Below are positions 8,915 through 16,861 of a stretch of 41,589 bases of DNA, in pieces (positions within the stretch are counted from its first letter, which is position 1; the number at the start of each line of letters is the position of its first letter). Source of the stretch: CAZILN01 sp964540005 (GTDB lineage Bacteria > Bacteroidota > Bacteroidia > Bacteroidales > SM23-62); NCBI GenBank assembly GCA_964540005.1, contig CAZILN010000150.1, positions 1 through 41,589 on the forward strand. The letters run 5' to 3'. Made by a program: the position numbers and the translations under genes. The notes below the pieces were generated by a model that was not told the DNA's origin, made no database searches, and saw only the letters and a list, made by a program, of their open reading frames with translations.

Positions 8915-10189
8915 TTATATGTCTCCCCTGGTAGTCAGATAGTCTATCTGTGCCTGGATCAGCTGGAGTTCATGCATGGCAAGGGTGATCCTTGCCTCGG
9001 TCTCAGCATTCAATTCAGCCAGGTAATCGCTTGATGTAATAACACCGTTTTCAAGCTGTGAGGCTGCGGTTTCCCTGACCTGCTTCCGCAGATCCACTAT
9101 CTGCCTGTCCAGACCAACCATTTCCCGGTATTTAGTTACCTGGCCCAGGTCCTCCTCCATATTCATCATTATGTTCAGTGAAAATGCCTCTTTCCTGGTT
9201 GTGATCACATCCTGCTGAACACTGAGCAGTTGTTGCTCCCTGTTGCTTTTGTTCCAGTCCCATATCTTCCACTTCAGGCCTGCTCCCACCATATAGAAAC
9301 TGCCGAATTCATCACTGAAATAGTTTGATCCGGGTGGTTTACCATAACCCAGTTGACCGAAAGCATATACTTTCGGTCTTCTCATGCTGCTGCTCAGTTT
9401 TTTACTGGCATCAAGACTGCTGATCTGCAGGTCGAATAATTGATACTCCGGGCGCTTGAATCCCAGCTGTGCCGACTCATAATTTATATCAGGAAGTTCA
9501 AGTACAGTATTATCATTAATAGCGGCACCTGTCAGCCGGGCAAGAATGTTCTTCCCTGTAAATATACTGATGCCAATTTCCTTCATCTGCTGCTCGAGTT
9601 TCAAGAGTTCCGCATCCATCACATCCAGGTTGCATGATAATAAAATACCGTTCCGCACTCCGGAAGCTACCATTTCCCTTTTTTCTTCCAGCTCTTCGGA
9701 TTTTATGTTGAGAAGCTGCTCCTGCTGCTGCAGAAGTAAAATCATGAAATAAAGATTGTTTACCCTGTCTTTCAGCTTATTAAGCTCCACTTCCACCTGC
9801 TGCCGGCTGGTTTCATATTTACTGAGTTCAAGATCTTTACTCGCACTGGTAAGGCCGCCGTCATACAGAGTCTGCTGAAGATCGAGGGTCAGCTTGTACA
9901 GGTCATGCGGCATGGATGGAATGTCAAGATTGGGAAGCTGTATGATGCTACCCATATCCAGCACTTCTGACTGCCAGCTGAACTGTCCGTTCACATCCAG
10001 GGCCGGATACCAGTTTGAAGTCAGTTTATCAAGGCTTAACTGCCTGGATGTTTCCAGCAATGCCTTTTCCCTGGATGCTGGGTTTGATATCACAGCCATC
10101 TCATGGCACTTTAACAGGGTCAGTGTGTCCTGGCCACCGGCAACAGGACAGGCTGCCAGAATCAGAATTGATAAAAAGATATTTCTCAT
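8915..10189 (-). CDS. TolC-family outer-membrane efflux protein
   Basis: A 424-residue protein with a signal peptide (MRNIFLSILILAACPVAGG) and the repeated helical architecture of outer-membrane factors: two related halves rich in long amphipathic helices, with YKLTLDLQQTLYDGG near residues 97-112 and GAGLKWKIWDWNKSNREQQLL near 300-320 as the corresponding beta-strand and helix boundaries. It would trimerise to form the exit duct for the ABC exporter. E. coli ybhGFSR lacks its own outer-membrane gene, so a dedicated channel makes this module self-contained. It lies 72 bases downstream of the TetR gene, a gap holding a 16-base tandem repeat. Confidence 0.92.
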   Translation of the reverse strand: MRNIFLSILILAACPVAGGQDTLTLLKCHEMAVISNPASREKALLETSRQLSLDKLTSNWYPALDVNGQFSWQSEVLDMGSIIQLPNLDIPSMPHDLYKLTLDLQQTLYDGGLTSASKDLELSKYETSRQQVEVELNKLKDRVNNLYFMILLLQQQEQLLNIKSEELEEKREMVASGVRNGILLSCNLDVMDAELLKLEQQMKEIGISIFTGKNILARLTGAAINDNTVLELPDINYESAQLGFKRPEYQLFDLQISSLDASKKLSSSMRRPKVYAFGQLGYGKPPGSNYFSDEFGSFYMVGAGLKWKIWDWNKSNREQQLLSVQQDVITTRKEAFSLNIMMNMEEDLGQVTKYREMVGLDRQIVDLRKQVRETAASQLENGVITSSDYLAELNAETEARITLAMHELQLIQAQIDYLTTRGDI

Positions 10190-10231
10190 GACTTAAGGTT
10201 TTCATTCATTATATTAAATTTCTTCCTTGCG

Positions 10232-10266
10232 AACCTGCGAACTTGTTAACCTGCGAACTTGTTAAC
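10232..10266. repeat. Two tandem copies of a 16-base repeat plus partial third
   Basis: AACCTGCGAACTTGTT occurs at 10232-10247 and again at 10248-10263, followed by AAC. An incomplete copy (GCGAAC) precedes it. The array sits between the TetR and TolC genes and runs into the TetR stop codon at 10262-10264. Function unknown; it may be a short slippage repeat. Confidence 0.85.
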
Positions 10267-10912
10267 TTTTCTGTTCTGCTCCTCTGAAAGCCATCCTGAA
10301 AAACTCCGGGATCACTTTCTTTCTTTCTTCAAGGAAGTGAACATAATCTTCCTGCTTATTATCAAATCCAATCCTCATAAACATTGGTCTTGCAATAAAT
10401 GGAAAGATCACCATCCCCAGGAAATTGGCAATAAAATGCCGCGGATCCATACCGGTAATGCCCTCCTCGGCCAGCTGTTTTTCCAGGTATTTGCTGGCCG
10501 CCGTCCTGTCAAAACCGGCGCCCTGCACCACACTGAACAGGCGGTCAGGATTCAGCGAAATCTCCTGTAATATGAAAGCTGGCAGGTAAGGTTTGTCTTT
10601 CAGCAGATCAATGTATTTCTCAGTTACCAGTTCTATCTTCCTGAAAAGAGGAATATCCGAAATGAATATTGAAACAATTACAGGAAATACCTTATGAAGC
10701 AGGTTTTCGAAGATCGCATCAAATAAGCGGTCCTTGTTCCTGAAATAATAATGGAGCAGGGTCCTGTTAATCCCTGCCTCATCTGCAATATCCTGCATGG
10801 ATGTTCCGGCTTTACCCCTGATCATAAATACCCTGGTAGCTGCCTCAAGTATTTTGTGTTCAGTATCAGGCTGTACTTTGTCCTGTGGGAGATCCGGAAT
10901 ATTTTTGACCAT
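10262..10912 (-). CDS. TetR/AcrR-family transcriptional regulator of the efflux operon
   Basis: A 216-residue TetR-type regulator. The N-terminal DNA-binding region (residues ~18-63) shows the usual pattern: ILEAATRVFMIRGKAGTSMQDIADEAGINR, then the recognition-helix and tail LLHYYFRNKDRLFDAIF. The rest is a helical ligand-binding and dimer domain with no recognisable ligand signature. It is first in the minus-strand block, ahead of TolC, adaptor, ATPases and permeases, as CecR precedes ybhGFSR in E. coli. A cluster of GTTTAACTA elements lies directly upstream of its start, consistent with autoregulation of the whole operon. The inducing compound is probably an exported substrate (inference). 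Confidence 0.92.
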   Translation of the reverse strand: MVKNIPDLPQDKVQPDTEHKILEAATRVFMIRGKAGTSMQDIADEAGINRTLLHYYFRNKDRLFDAIFENLLHKVFPVIVSIFISDIPLFRKIELVTEKYIDLLKDKPYLPAFILQEISLNPDRLFSVVQGAGFDRTAASKYLEKQLAEEGITGMDPRHFIANFLGMVIFPFIARPMFMRIGFDNKQEDYVHFLEERKKVIPEFFRMAFRGAEQKS

Positions 10913-10915
10913 GGC

Positions 10916-10952
10916 GTTTAACTATTTAGTTTAACTCTAATGTTTAACTATT
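10916..10952. promoter_or_regulatory. Probable TetR operator: three GTTTAACTA-like elements
   Basis: GTTTAACTATTTAGTTTAAC at 10916-10935 is an imperfect palindrome: arms GTTTAACTA and TAGTTTAAC differ from perfect symmetry at one position, with a 2-base centre. A third element, GTTTAACTATT, follows at 10942-10952. The first begins 4 bases upstream of the TetR ATG, between the start codon and a possible promoter, so bound protein could block transcription of the operon. Confidence 0.6.
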
Positions 10953-10956
10953 GTGT

Positions 10957-10986
10957 AAAAATATAAATTAGATTTGAATTTCCAAA
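10957..10986 (-). promoter_or_regulatory. Possible promoter of the TetR/efflux operon
   Basis: The minus strand reads TTTG (10983-10986), an 18-base spacer, then TATATTTT (10957-10964), matching TAnnTTTG at all but the final base. It lies upstream of the repeated operator elements. Confidence 0.4.
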
Positions 10987-11035
10987 TAAATAATGCGAAA
11001 CCGGAACTTTTTCACCTATTAATTTAGATTTATTC

Positions 11036-11043
11036 TATCTTTA
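11036..11043 (+). promoter_or_regulatory. Possible -7 element for the M28 peptidase gene
   Basis: TATCTTTA matches TAnnTTTG at all but the last base, 20 bases before the ATG at 11064. No clear -33 element. Confidence 0.35.
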
Positions 11044-11063
11044 CGACTCCAAAAAAATCAGCT

Positions 11064-12851
11064 ATGAGAAGGCTTACAATTCTATTAGTAATTGCATTAA
11101 CCACAAGTATTGGTTTTCTGCAATGCAACCGTCTTGGAGAGGATCCTGAGATAAATCAGGATGAATTGCTGGGACATCTGACATTCCTTGCCACGGACTC
11201 TTTAAAAGGACGCCTTCCCGGTACGCCTGAAGACTCCGTCGCTGCCCTCTACCTGGCTGGAGAGTTTAAGAAAGCAGGGCTTAGGCTTCATAACAAAAAT
11301 GGATTACAGGCCTTTCAGATCACTATGGAGCAAAGTTACGGGGAGAATAACCTGTTCAGCTCAGCTGGTGTTACGGCAGAATTTGAGGCGGATTTCGCTC
11401 CTTTCCCCTTCAGCGCTAATGCAAGCATTGAAGCAGAGGTGGTTTTTGCAGGCTTCGGTTTCGAAATATCCGATGGACATACCGAGTGGAATGATTACCA
11501 TGGTATTGATGTTTCTCAAAAGTGGGTAATGATACTCAGGGACAACCCGGAACCGGACAGTACTGAGTCGGTTTATACCAATTATAGCAATGACAGGAAT
11601 AAGGCAATGATAGCCAAGGATCACGGTGCAGCCGGTGTTCTTTTTGTTTCCGGTGAAAGTTTTGATCCGGAGGAAGAACTGATATCCTTGACCAAACGTG
11701 AATTTTCGGTTGGTATACCTGCCCTGCATATCAGAAGGTCCCTGGCTGACAGGGTGCTTGAATCTTCCGGCCGGACAATCAAAGCATTGGAACAATCACT
11801 GGCCACTGACAGGAAACCCCACTCATTTGAAACCGGCATCAGTGTCCGGGCCACGGCCGACCTTGTACTTCTTAAGGAAACGAGCTATAATATAGTGGCT
11901 TACCTTGAGGGCAGCAATCCGGCACTAAAGGATCAGTACCTTGTGCTGGGTGCACATTATGACCACCTGGGAATGGGAGGCGAAGGAAGTTCCTCACGTC
12001 AGCAGGATACCATAGCAATTCATTATGGTGCAGACGATAATGCATCCGGAGTAGCAGCTTTGCTTGAAATCGCAGAGAAGCTTGCAGGAAGTGAACCCTC
12101 CCCTGCTGTCAGCTGTATATTCATTGCATTTGGTGCAGAAGAGGTGGGATTGCTGGGATCAAAATACTTTATTGAAAACAGTTCCATCCCACATGAGGAT
12201 TTCAGAATGATGTTTAACCTTGACATGGTGGGAAGGCTGGAAGACAAACCGGTTCAGATCGGCGGTACCGGTACTGCCACTGAAACTGAAGCCATACTCG
12301 ACGAGCTCCTTGGAGAAGACAGTATACGCGTGGTCAGGAGTCCCGAAGGATCCGGTCCATCTGATCATGCCTCATTTTATGCCAAGGACATACCGGTACT
12401 GTTTTTCACCTCCGGTCCGCATTCAGACTACCACACACCCGGAGATATAGTCGAAAAGATAGATCTTCAGGGAATGCAGGCAATAGCTGAACTGGTATAT
12501 GAACTGATGCTGCATGTGGGTAACTTGGATACTTCCCTGACATTTACAGAAGCGGGACCCAAAGTAAGGAGTCCTGGCAGACACGGCAGGAACACGGTTA
12601 CTCTGGGAATCATGCCCGATTTCATGTCATCCGATGAGTATGAAGGCATGAGGGTCGATATGGTTACACCGGGCAGACCTGCAGCCCTGGGAGGTATTAA
12701 AAAGGGAGATTTTATTATAGCCATTGAAGGTAAAGAGGTTAATAATATATACGATTATATGTTCCGGATGTCACAGGTAAGTTTAGGCCAGCAAATAGTT
12801 GTCAGCGTCTTAAGAGACGAGGAACAGCTGGACCTGCTAATACAACTCTGA
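11064..12851 (+). CDS. M28-family zinc aminopeptidase with PA and PDZ domains
   Basis: A 595-residue exported peptidase. It has a signal sequence with probable lipobox (IGFLQC, Cys21), an N-terminal cap region, a PA-type insertion about residues 120-240 (VVFAGFGFEISDG, HGAAGVLFVSG), the M28 catalytic core about 275-480, and a C-terminal PDZ domain about 510-595 (MVTPGRPAALGGIKKGDFIIAIEG). All expected di-zinc ligands are visible: His298 in GAHYDHLG, Asp324 in GADDNASG, Glu359/360 in GAEEVGLLGS, Asp387 in NLDMVGRL and His457 in DYHTPGD. It likely releases N-terminal amino acids from peptides outside the inner membrane. The next gene starts 5 bases later, indicating co-transcription. Exact specificity cannot be read. 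Confidence 0.93.
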   Translation: MRRLTILLVIALTTSIGFLQCNRLGEDPEINQDELLGHLTFLATDSLKGRLPGTPEDSVAALYLAGEFKKAGLRLHNKNGLQAFQITMEQSYGENNLFSSAGVTAEFEADFAPFPFSANASIEAEVVFAGFGFEISDGHTEWNDYHGIDVSQKWVMILRDNPEPDSTESVYTNYSNDRNKAMIAKDHGAAGVLFVSGESFDPEEELISLTKREFSVGIPALHIRRSLADRVLESSGRTIKALEQSLATDRKPHSFETGISVRATADLVLLKETSYNIVAYLEGSNPALKDQYLVLGAHYDHLGMGGEGSSSRQQDTIAIHYGADDNASGVAALLEIAEKLAGSEPSPAVSCIFIAFGAEEVGLLGSKYFIENSSIPHEDFRMMFNLDMVGRLEDKPVQIGGTGTATETEAILDELLGEDSIRVVRSPEGSGPSDHASFYAKDIPVLFFTSGPHSDYHTPGDIVEKIDLQGMQAIAELVYELMLHVGNLDTSLTFTEAGPKVRSPGRHGRNTVTLGIMPDFMSSDEYEGMRVDMVTPGRPAALGGIKKGDFIIAIEGKEVNNIYDYMFRMSQVSLGQQIVVSVLRDEEQLDLLIQL

Positions 12852-12856
12852 TTGCT

Positions 12857-13678
12857 ATGAACAAAACACTGATATGGGTCTTTTCAATCCTGCTCACGGT
12901 AACAACTGCCATCTGGCAGCGGAAAACCGGGCCAAGCTATCCAAAAAAGATTGAAACGAGTATTAATGCTGTCGATTACAGTCTGGAGTTCCCCAGAACT
13001 CACGGTGGCGAGGATGACCTCCTGCTGGAACTGGAAGTCAGTGACCCTGCGATAAGCGGTACCCTCATTTACAGGCGCTTTCCAACCGGCGATCCCTGGG
13101 ATACTGTTCCCTTTGCCAGGAAGGATGAATTGCTTACCGCCAGCCTTCCACATCAGCCCCCTGCAGGCAAACTGGAATACAAAATTATATTATCCGACCA
13201 GGCCGCAACTTATGATCTGCTTGAAGGAGGTACGGTAGTTGCACGCTTCAAGGGGAGTGTCCCGGTAGCCGTCCTGATACCCCACATCTTTTTTGTATTC
13301 TTTGCCATGCTTCTGTCAAGCGTAGCAGGAATATTTGCCATATTTAAACTGAAAAGGCATAAACTATACGGATTCCTGACAGCCTGTTTTCTGATTGTCG
13401 GCGGGTTCATTCTCGGGCCCGTAATACAGAAATTTGCTTTTGGTGAGTTCTGGACAGGTTTTCCATTCGGACAGGACCTGACCGATAACAAGGTCCTTTT
13501 TGCATTCATAGTATGGATCATTGCCATCGCAGCAAACTACAAAAAAGACAGGAGGTACCTGACAATCATAGCTGCAGCCTTTTACCTGCTGATAACACTC
13601 ATCCCCCACAGTATGTTCGGTTCTGAATTTGATTATGAATCGGGACAGGTGGTTACCGGGTTTATATCATTTTTTTAA
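12857..13678 (+). CDS. Membrane protein of unknown function with extracytoplasmic beta domain
   Basis: A 273-residue protein I cannot assign to a named family. It has an N-terminal hydrophobic segment (LIWVFSILLTVTTAIW), a soluble region of about 110 residues with alternating hydrophobic and polar strands resembling an Ig-like or DUF-type beta domain (LLLELEVSDPAISGTLIYRRF), and four transmembrane helices at about residues 140-162, 173-193, 210-228 and 237-255. Start ATG lies 5 bases after the M28 peptidase stop, so the two are probably one transcript. A role linked to the peptidase is possible but not shown. Confidence 0.8.
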   Translation: MNKTLIWVFSILLTVTTAIWQRKTGPSYPKKIETSINAVDYSLEFPRTHGGEDDLLLELEVSDPAISGTLIYRRFPTGDPWDTVPFARKDELLTASLPHQPPAGKLEYKIILSDQAATYDLLEGGTVVARFKGSVPVAVLIPHIFFVFFAMLLSSVAGIFAIFKLKRHKLYGFLTACFLIVGGFILGPVIQKFAFGEFWTGFPFGQDLTDNKVLFAFIVWIIAIAANYKKDRRYLTIIAAAFYLLITLIPHSMFGSEFDYESGQVVTGFISFF

Positions 13679-13778
13679 TTATTCTGTTCTGAGGCAGAAT
13701 TACTTACCCCTGCATTTCTAGAAAAAATCCCTAATTTGCAGCATATAGTTTTTTTATTCGTCTTTTATTCAAGAACAA

Positions 13779-14345
13779 ATGGTTCAGGATCCTGATTTTG
13801 AAAATATACATCAGGAATTAATTGACAAACTTAGGTTCGGAGATCATCAGGCACAATACAGGATCTACAAACTGTATTACAGGGCAATGTATAATACCAG
13901 CCTGAGGATAGTCGGCGTCCCGGAAGATGCTGAGGACATTATGCAGGAAGCTTTTCTTTCTGCCTTTAATAAAATCAGCAGCTACCATGGGAAGGTAAGT
14001 TTCGGAGCATGGCTGAAGAAAATAGTGATAAACAAATCACTGGATTATCTGAAGAGCCGGAACAGGACCCTGATCCATATAGATGAACATGATATTGAAA
14101 TTGAAGATGAACAGCAGACACCCGATAACGAATACCAGAGGATCCCGGTACAACAGATCCGGGATGCCATTCAGTCCCTTCCCGAAGGGTACAGACTTGT
14201 ACTATCTCTCTATCTGCTTGAAGGTTATGACCATGAAGAGATTGCACAGATCCTTGAGGTCAGCAGTTCTACCTCAAGGAGCCAATATGCCAGGGCCAGG
14301 CAAAAGCTGCTGGAATTATTAAAAAGAAACCAAAATTCAAAATAA
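13779..14345 (+). CDS. ECF-type RNA polymerase sigma factor
   Basis: A 188-residue sigma-70 family protein. Region 2 (residues ~25-95) includes YKLYYRAMYNTSLRIVGVPEDAEDIMQEAFLSAF and the DNA-melting segment after it; region 4 (~130-185) includes IQSLPEGYRLVLSLYLLEGYDHEEIAQILEVSSSTSRSQYARARQKL, a clear helix-turn-helix. It lacks region 3, as expected for ECF sigma factors. The next gene starts on the base immediately after its stop codon and encodes a one-helix membrane protein, the typical sigma/anti-sigma arrangement. It probably transcribes its own operon on an envelope signal (inference). Confidence 0.94.
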   Translation: MVQDPDFENIHQELIDKLRFGDHQAQYRIYKLYYRAMYNTSLRIVGVPEDAEDIMQEAFLSAFNKISSYHGKVSFGAWLKKIVINKSLDYLKSRNRTLIHIDEHDIEIEDEQQTPDNEYQRIPVQQIRDAIQSLPEGYRLVLSLYLLEGYDHEEIAQILEVSSSTSRSQYARARQKLLELLKRNQNSK

Positions 14346-14900
14346 ATGACAGACCTGGAAAAAATAATCATCGAGAACAGGGCGGAGCTGGATAGCTTCG
14401 AACCCGGGGATGGTCATTTTGAGCGATTCCGGCAGAAGTTGTCAGGAAAAACCGCATACAGGGGGATTCATTTTCTGGACTATCTTAAAATTGCCGCAGT
14501 TGTGCTGCTGGCATCACTGTTCAGTTTCTTCTTGTATAACCAGATTGAATCATATTTCATTAAAAGTGATCAATATTCTTTGAGTGATGTCTCAAATGAA
14601 TACAGGGAGGTTGAAGAGTACTATACCGGTCTTATCAGGACAAGGTACAATGAGCTTGAACAGATCGAAACTGCAGAACCGGAGCAGAAAGAACTGCTAT
14701 TCAAGGAATTATCTGATATGGACAGGCTCATGAAACAGATGCAGCAGGATCTGAAAACCAATCCAACAGATGAAAGAATTATTAATGCCATGATCAGTCA
14801 TTACCAGGCGAAACTGGGGATCATGAACCAGATACTTGATCAGCTTGAAAATATTAACAGTAACAATAAATCCATATATTATGAAAGCAAGGAGATTTAG
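14346..14900 (+). CDS. Putative membrane-bound anti-sigma factor
   Basis: A 184-residue protein directly following the ECF sigma gene with zero spacing. The N-terminal ~45 residues (FEPGDGHFERFRQKL) resemble the cytoplasmic segment of Bacteroidota anti-sigma proteins. One transmembrane helix follows at about 48-66 (LKIAAVVLLASLFSFFLY), then an extracytoplasmic helical, coiled-coil-like domain rich in Glu, Gln and Leu. No zinc-binding HxxxCxxC motif is present, so sigma binding would have to be of a non-ZAS type. Anti-sigma function is inferred from position and topology. It overlaps the start of the next gene by 20 bases. Confidence 0.7.
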   Translation: MTDLEKIIIENRAELDSFEPGDGHFERFRQKLSGKTAYRGIHFLDYLKIAAVVLLASLFSFFLYNQIESYFIKSDQYSLSDVSNEYREVEEYYTGLIRTRYNELEQIETAEPEQKELLFKELSDMDRLMKQMQQDLKTNPTDERIINAMISHYQAKLGIMNQILDQLENINSNNKSIYYESKEI

Positions 14901-15954
14901 CAAACCCGCGCAGTTGTCACTCATCTTATTGATCTTTTCGGGCCTGGTATATGCCCAGGACAGTGGATATACCAAGACATTCAAGGAATCATTCAACACA
15001 GGTGAGAAAACCCAGCTGACTATAGATAATAAATACGGCAGTGTTGATATCCATGATTGGGATAAAAATTCAGTCGAAATAGATGTTCTGGTACTGGTTG
15101 ATAATGTCAGTGCTGAAAAAGCCGAAAAGATCCTCAGTTATATTAATGTTGAGTTCAGCCAGAGCGGTGATGAGATCGTTGCCCGGACAACCTTCGATGA
15201 CAAGTTGGGCAAGAGCAGGTCAGGCAATCATAAGCTTGAGATCAACTACACGGTAAATATGCCAAAAGATATTAAACTGAACCTGTCAAATAAATACGGC
15301 AGTGTTTTTATTACTGAACTTACCGGGTATGCAGTGATCGATGTTAAATATGGTAAACTGATTGCCGGCAAACTGATACGTGGCAATGAAAAACCTCTTA
15401 CTGAAGTGAATCTTGGGTATTCCAATGCTGAGATTGAAGAAGTGGGCTGGCTGAAATCAAATATTAAGTATTCAACACTGGAAATAGAGAAGTCCAGGGC
15501 GCTGATCGTCTACAGCAAATACTCCCATATTTTCGTTGATGAAATGAGTTCCCTTGTCAGTGAATCCAAATATGATGAATTCAAGTTGGGAAATGTCTCC
15601 AATTTCGTTATCAATACTCAATACTCAAACATAAAGATAAAAGAGCTGACTAAGAAACTGGATTGTGTAACAAGTTATACCGACTGCACTGTAGAACATA
15701 TTCCTGCAGGATTTGAAAGCATTAATGTGGATACCAAATACGGAGGGTACAAACTGGGGATAGATCCTTCTGCCTCATACAAACTTGAAGGCTATGCGGC
15801 CTATGCAAAGATCTCTTATCCCGATGAGAACCGCATCAGCAGGATATCAGAGAATACTTCCATGAAAGTGAACGGCACGGTAGGTCCGGATTCCGCTCCG
15901 CAGGCAGTCGTTAAGATAAGCACCAAATATGCCGGAGTAAGGCTGAATTATTGA
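14881..15954 (+). CDS. Exported DUF4097-like beta-repeat protein in the ECF sigma operon
   Basis: A 357-residue secreted protein with signal peptide (QLSLILLIFSGLVYAQ) and recurring short beta-strand units containing K(Y)G(S/K) motifs: NKYGSVDIHDWD, NKYGSVFITELTG, VKYGKLIAGKL, SKYSHIFVDEM, TKYGGYKLG, TKYAGVRLNY. This pattern fits DUF4097/adhesin-like beta-solenoids often encoded beside ECF sigma/anti-sigma pairs. The ATG at 14881 is preferred over an earlier in-frame codon because it gives a proper signal peptide; it overlaps the anti-sigma gene by 20 bases. A cell-envelope role, possibly sensing or output of the sigma system, is inferred. Confidence 0.8.
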   Translation: MKARRFSKPAQLSLILLIFSGLVYAQDSGYTKTFKESFNTGEKTQLTIDNKYGSVDIHDWDKNSVEIDVLVLVDNVSAEKAEKILSYINVEFSQSGDEIVARTTFDDKLGKSRSGNHKLEINYTVNMPKDIKLNLSNKYGSVFITELTGYAVIDVKYGKLIAGKLIRGNEKPLTEVNLGYSNAEIEEVGWLKSNIKYSTLEIEKSRALIVYSKYSHIFVDEMSSLVSESKYDEFKLGNVSNFVINTQYSNIKIKELTKKLDCVTSYTDCTVEHIPAGFESINVDTKYGGYKLGIDPSASYKLEGYAAYAKISYPDENRISRISENTSMKVNGTVGPDSAPQAVVKISTKYAGVRLNY

Positions 15955-15982
15955 CACCCGGAACCAAAGATACAGGAAACCG

Positions 15983-16747
15983 CTATTCTCCTGACATTAT
16001 CCCGCCGTCTATAGTCAGCGCTATCCCCGTTATCCATGATGAATCATTACTAGCGAGGAACAGCGCTCCTCTGGCAATGTCCCCGGGTGTCCCGAGTCGT
16101 TTCATGAGAGTTTTATCCCCTGCTTCCTCCACTGCGGTCTCCGGATTAGGGAAAGCCTTGGCAGAATCCCATAGAAATGGCGTATCTACAGGTCCGGGGC
16201 ACAGGCAGTTGACACGTATTTTAGATTCAGCATAGTCAATCGCAAGGTTTTTTGTAAGAGAAATTAATGCCCCCTTGGAAGCACAATAAGCAGGGTGATT
16301 GGGGAAGGCTTTGAATCCCGCTATTGAGGCATTGATGACGATGGCACCACCGCCGGCTTTGACCATCTCGGGTATTGCAAAACGGCAGAGATAAAAAACA
16401 CCGTTAAGGTTAGTAGCAATTGTCTGATCCCAGGTTTCAAGGGATACTTCCGTTACAGAACCTATACCCAGTATCCCGGCGTTGGGAACAAGTATATTGA
16501 TCCTGGCATATTTTTCTATTACCTTCCTTGTAAGCTGTTCCACATCATCGACTTTGGAGATATCGGCAGAGATGAATGTTGCCTCTCCCCCGCTCTTTCT
16601 AATTTCGTTTACAATCTTGTCCCCGCGTTCTTTGTTGCGTCCGCTGACGACCACCGATGCACCTTCTTCCGCAAAGAGCTTCGCGATTCCCTGACCCATA
16701 CCACTGGTGGCACCGCTAATGAGGGCAACCTTGTTTTTGAGTTTCAT
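15983..16747 (-). CDS. Short-chain dehydrogenase/reductase (SDR) family oxidoreductase
   Basis: A 254-residue classical SDR. The cofactor motif SGATSGMGQG is at 11-20, NAG at about 89-91, and the catalytic residues are Asn113 (TNLNG), Ser141 (INASIAG), Tyr154 and Lys158 (YCASK). Loss of acidic residues after strand beta2 (VVVSGRNKERG) suggests NADP(H) preference. The C-terminal motif PGPVDTPF and the end ITGIALTIDGG are typical. Substrate cannot be inferred: neighbours on both sides are on the opposite strand and functionally unrelated, so this is a single-gene unit. Confidence 0.93.
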   Translation of the reverse strand: MKLKNKVALISGATSGMGQGIAKLFAEEGASVVVSGRNKERGDKIVNEIRKSGGEATFISADISKVDDVEQLTRKVIEKYARINILVPNAGILGIGSVTEVSLETWDQTIATNLNGVFYLCRFAIPEMVKAGGGAIVINASIAGFKAFPNHPAYCASKGALISLTKNLAIDYAESKIRVNCLCPGPVDTPFLWDSAKAFPNPETAVEEAGDKTLMKRLGTPGDIARGALFLASNDSSWITGIALTIDGGIMSGE

Positions 16748-16861
16748 AATCCGGTATTATAGTTAAATATACTATATATTGCTCTAAAGAATTGTTTAAT
16801 ATCCTGTTCAAATATGAATGTTTTTTTTAGTATTTTCCAGATCATTTATAAATACCTGATC

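Noticed and set aside
13679..13705. Inverted repeat ATTCTG...CAGAAT after the unknown membrane gene as a terminator
   Set aside because: Only six base pairs, and no U-tract follows.
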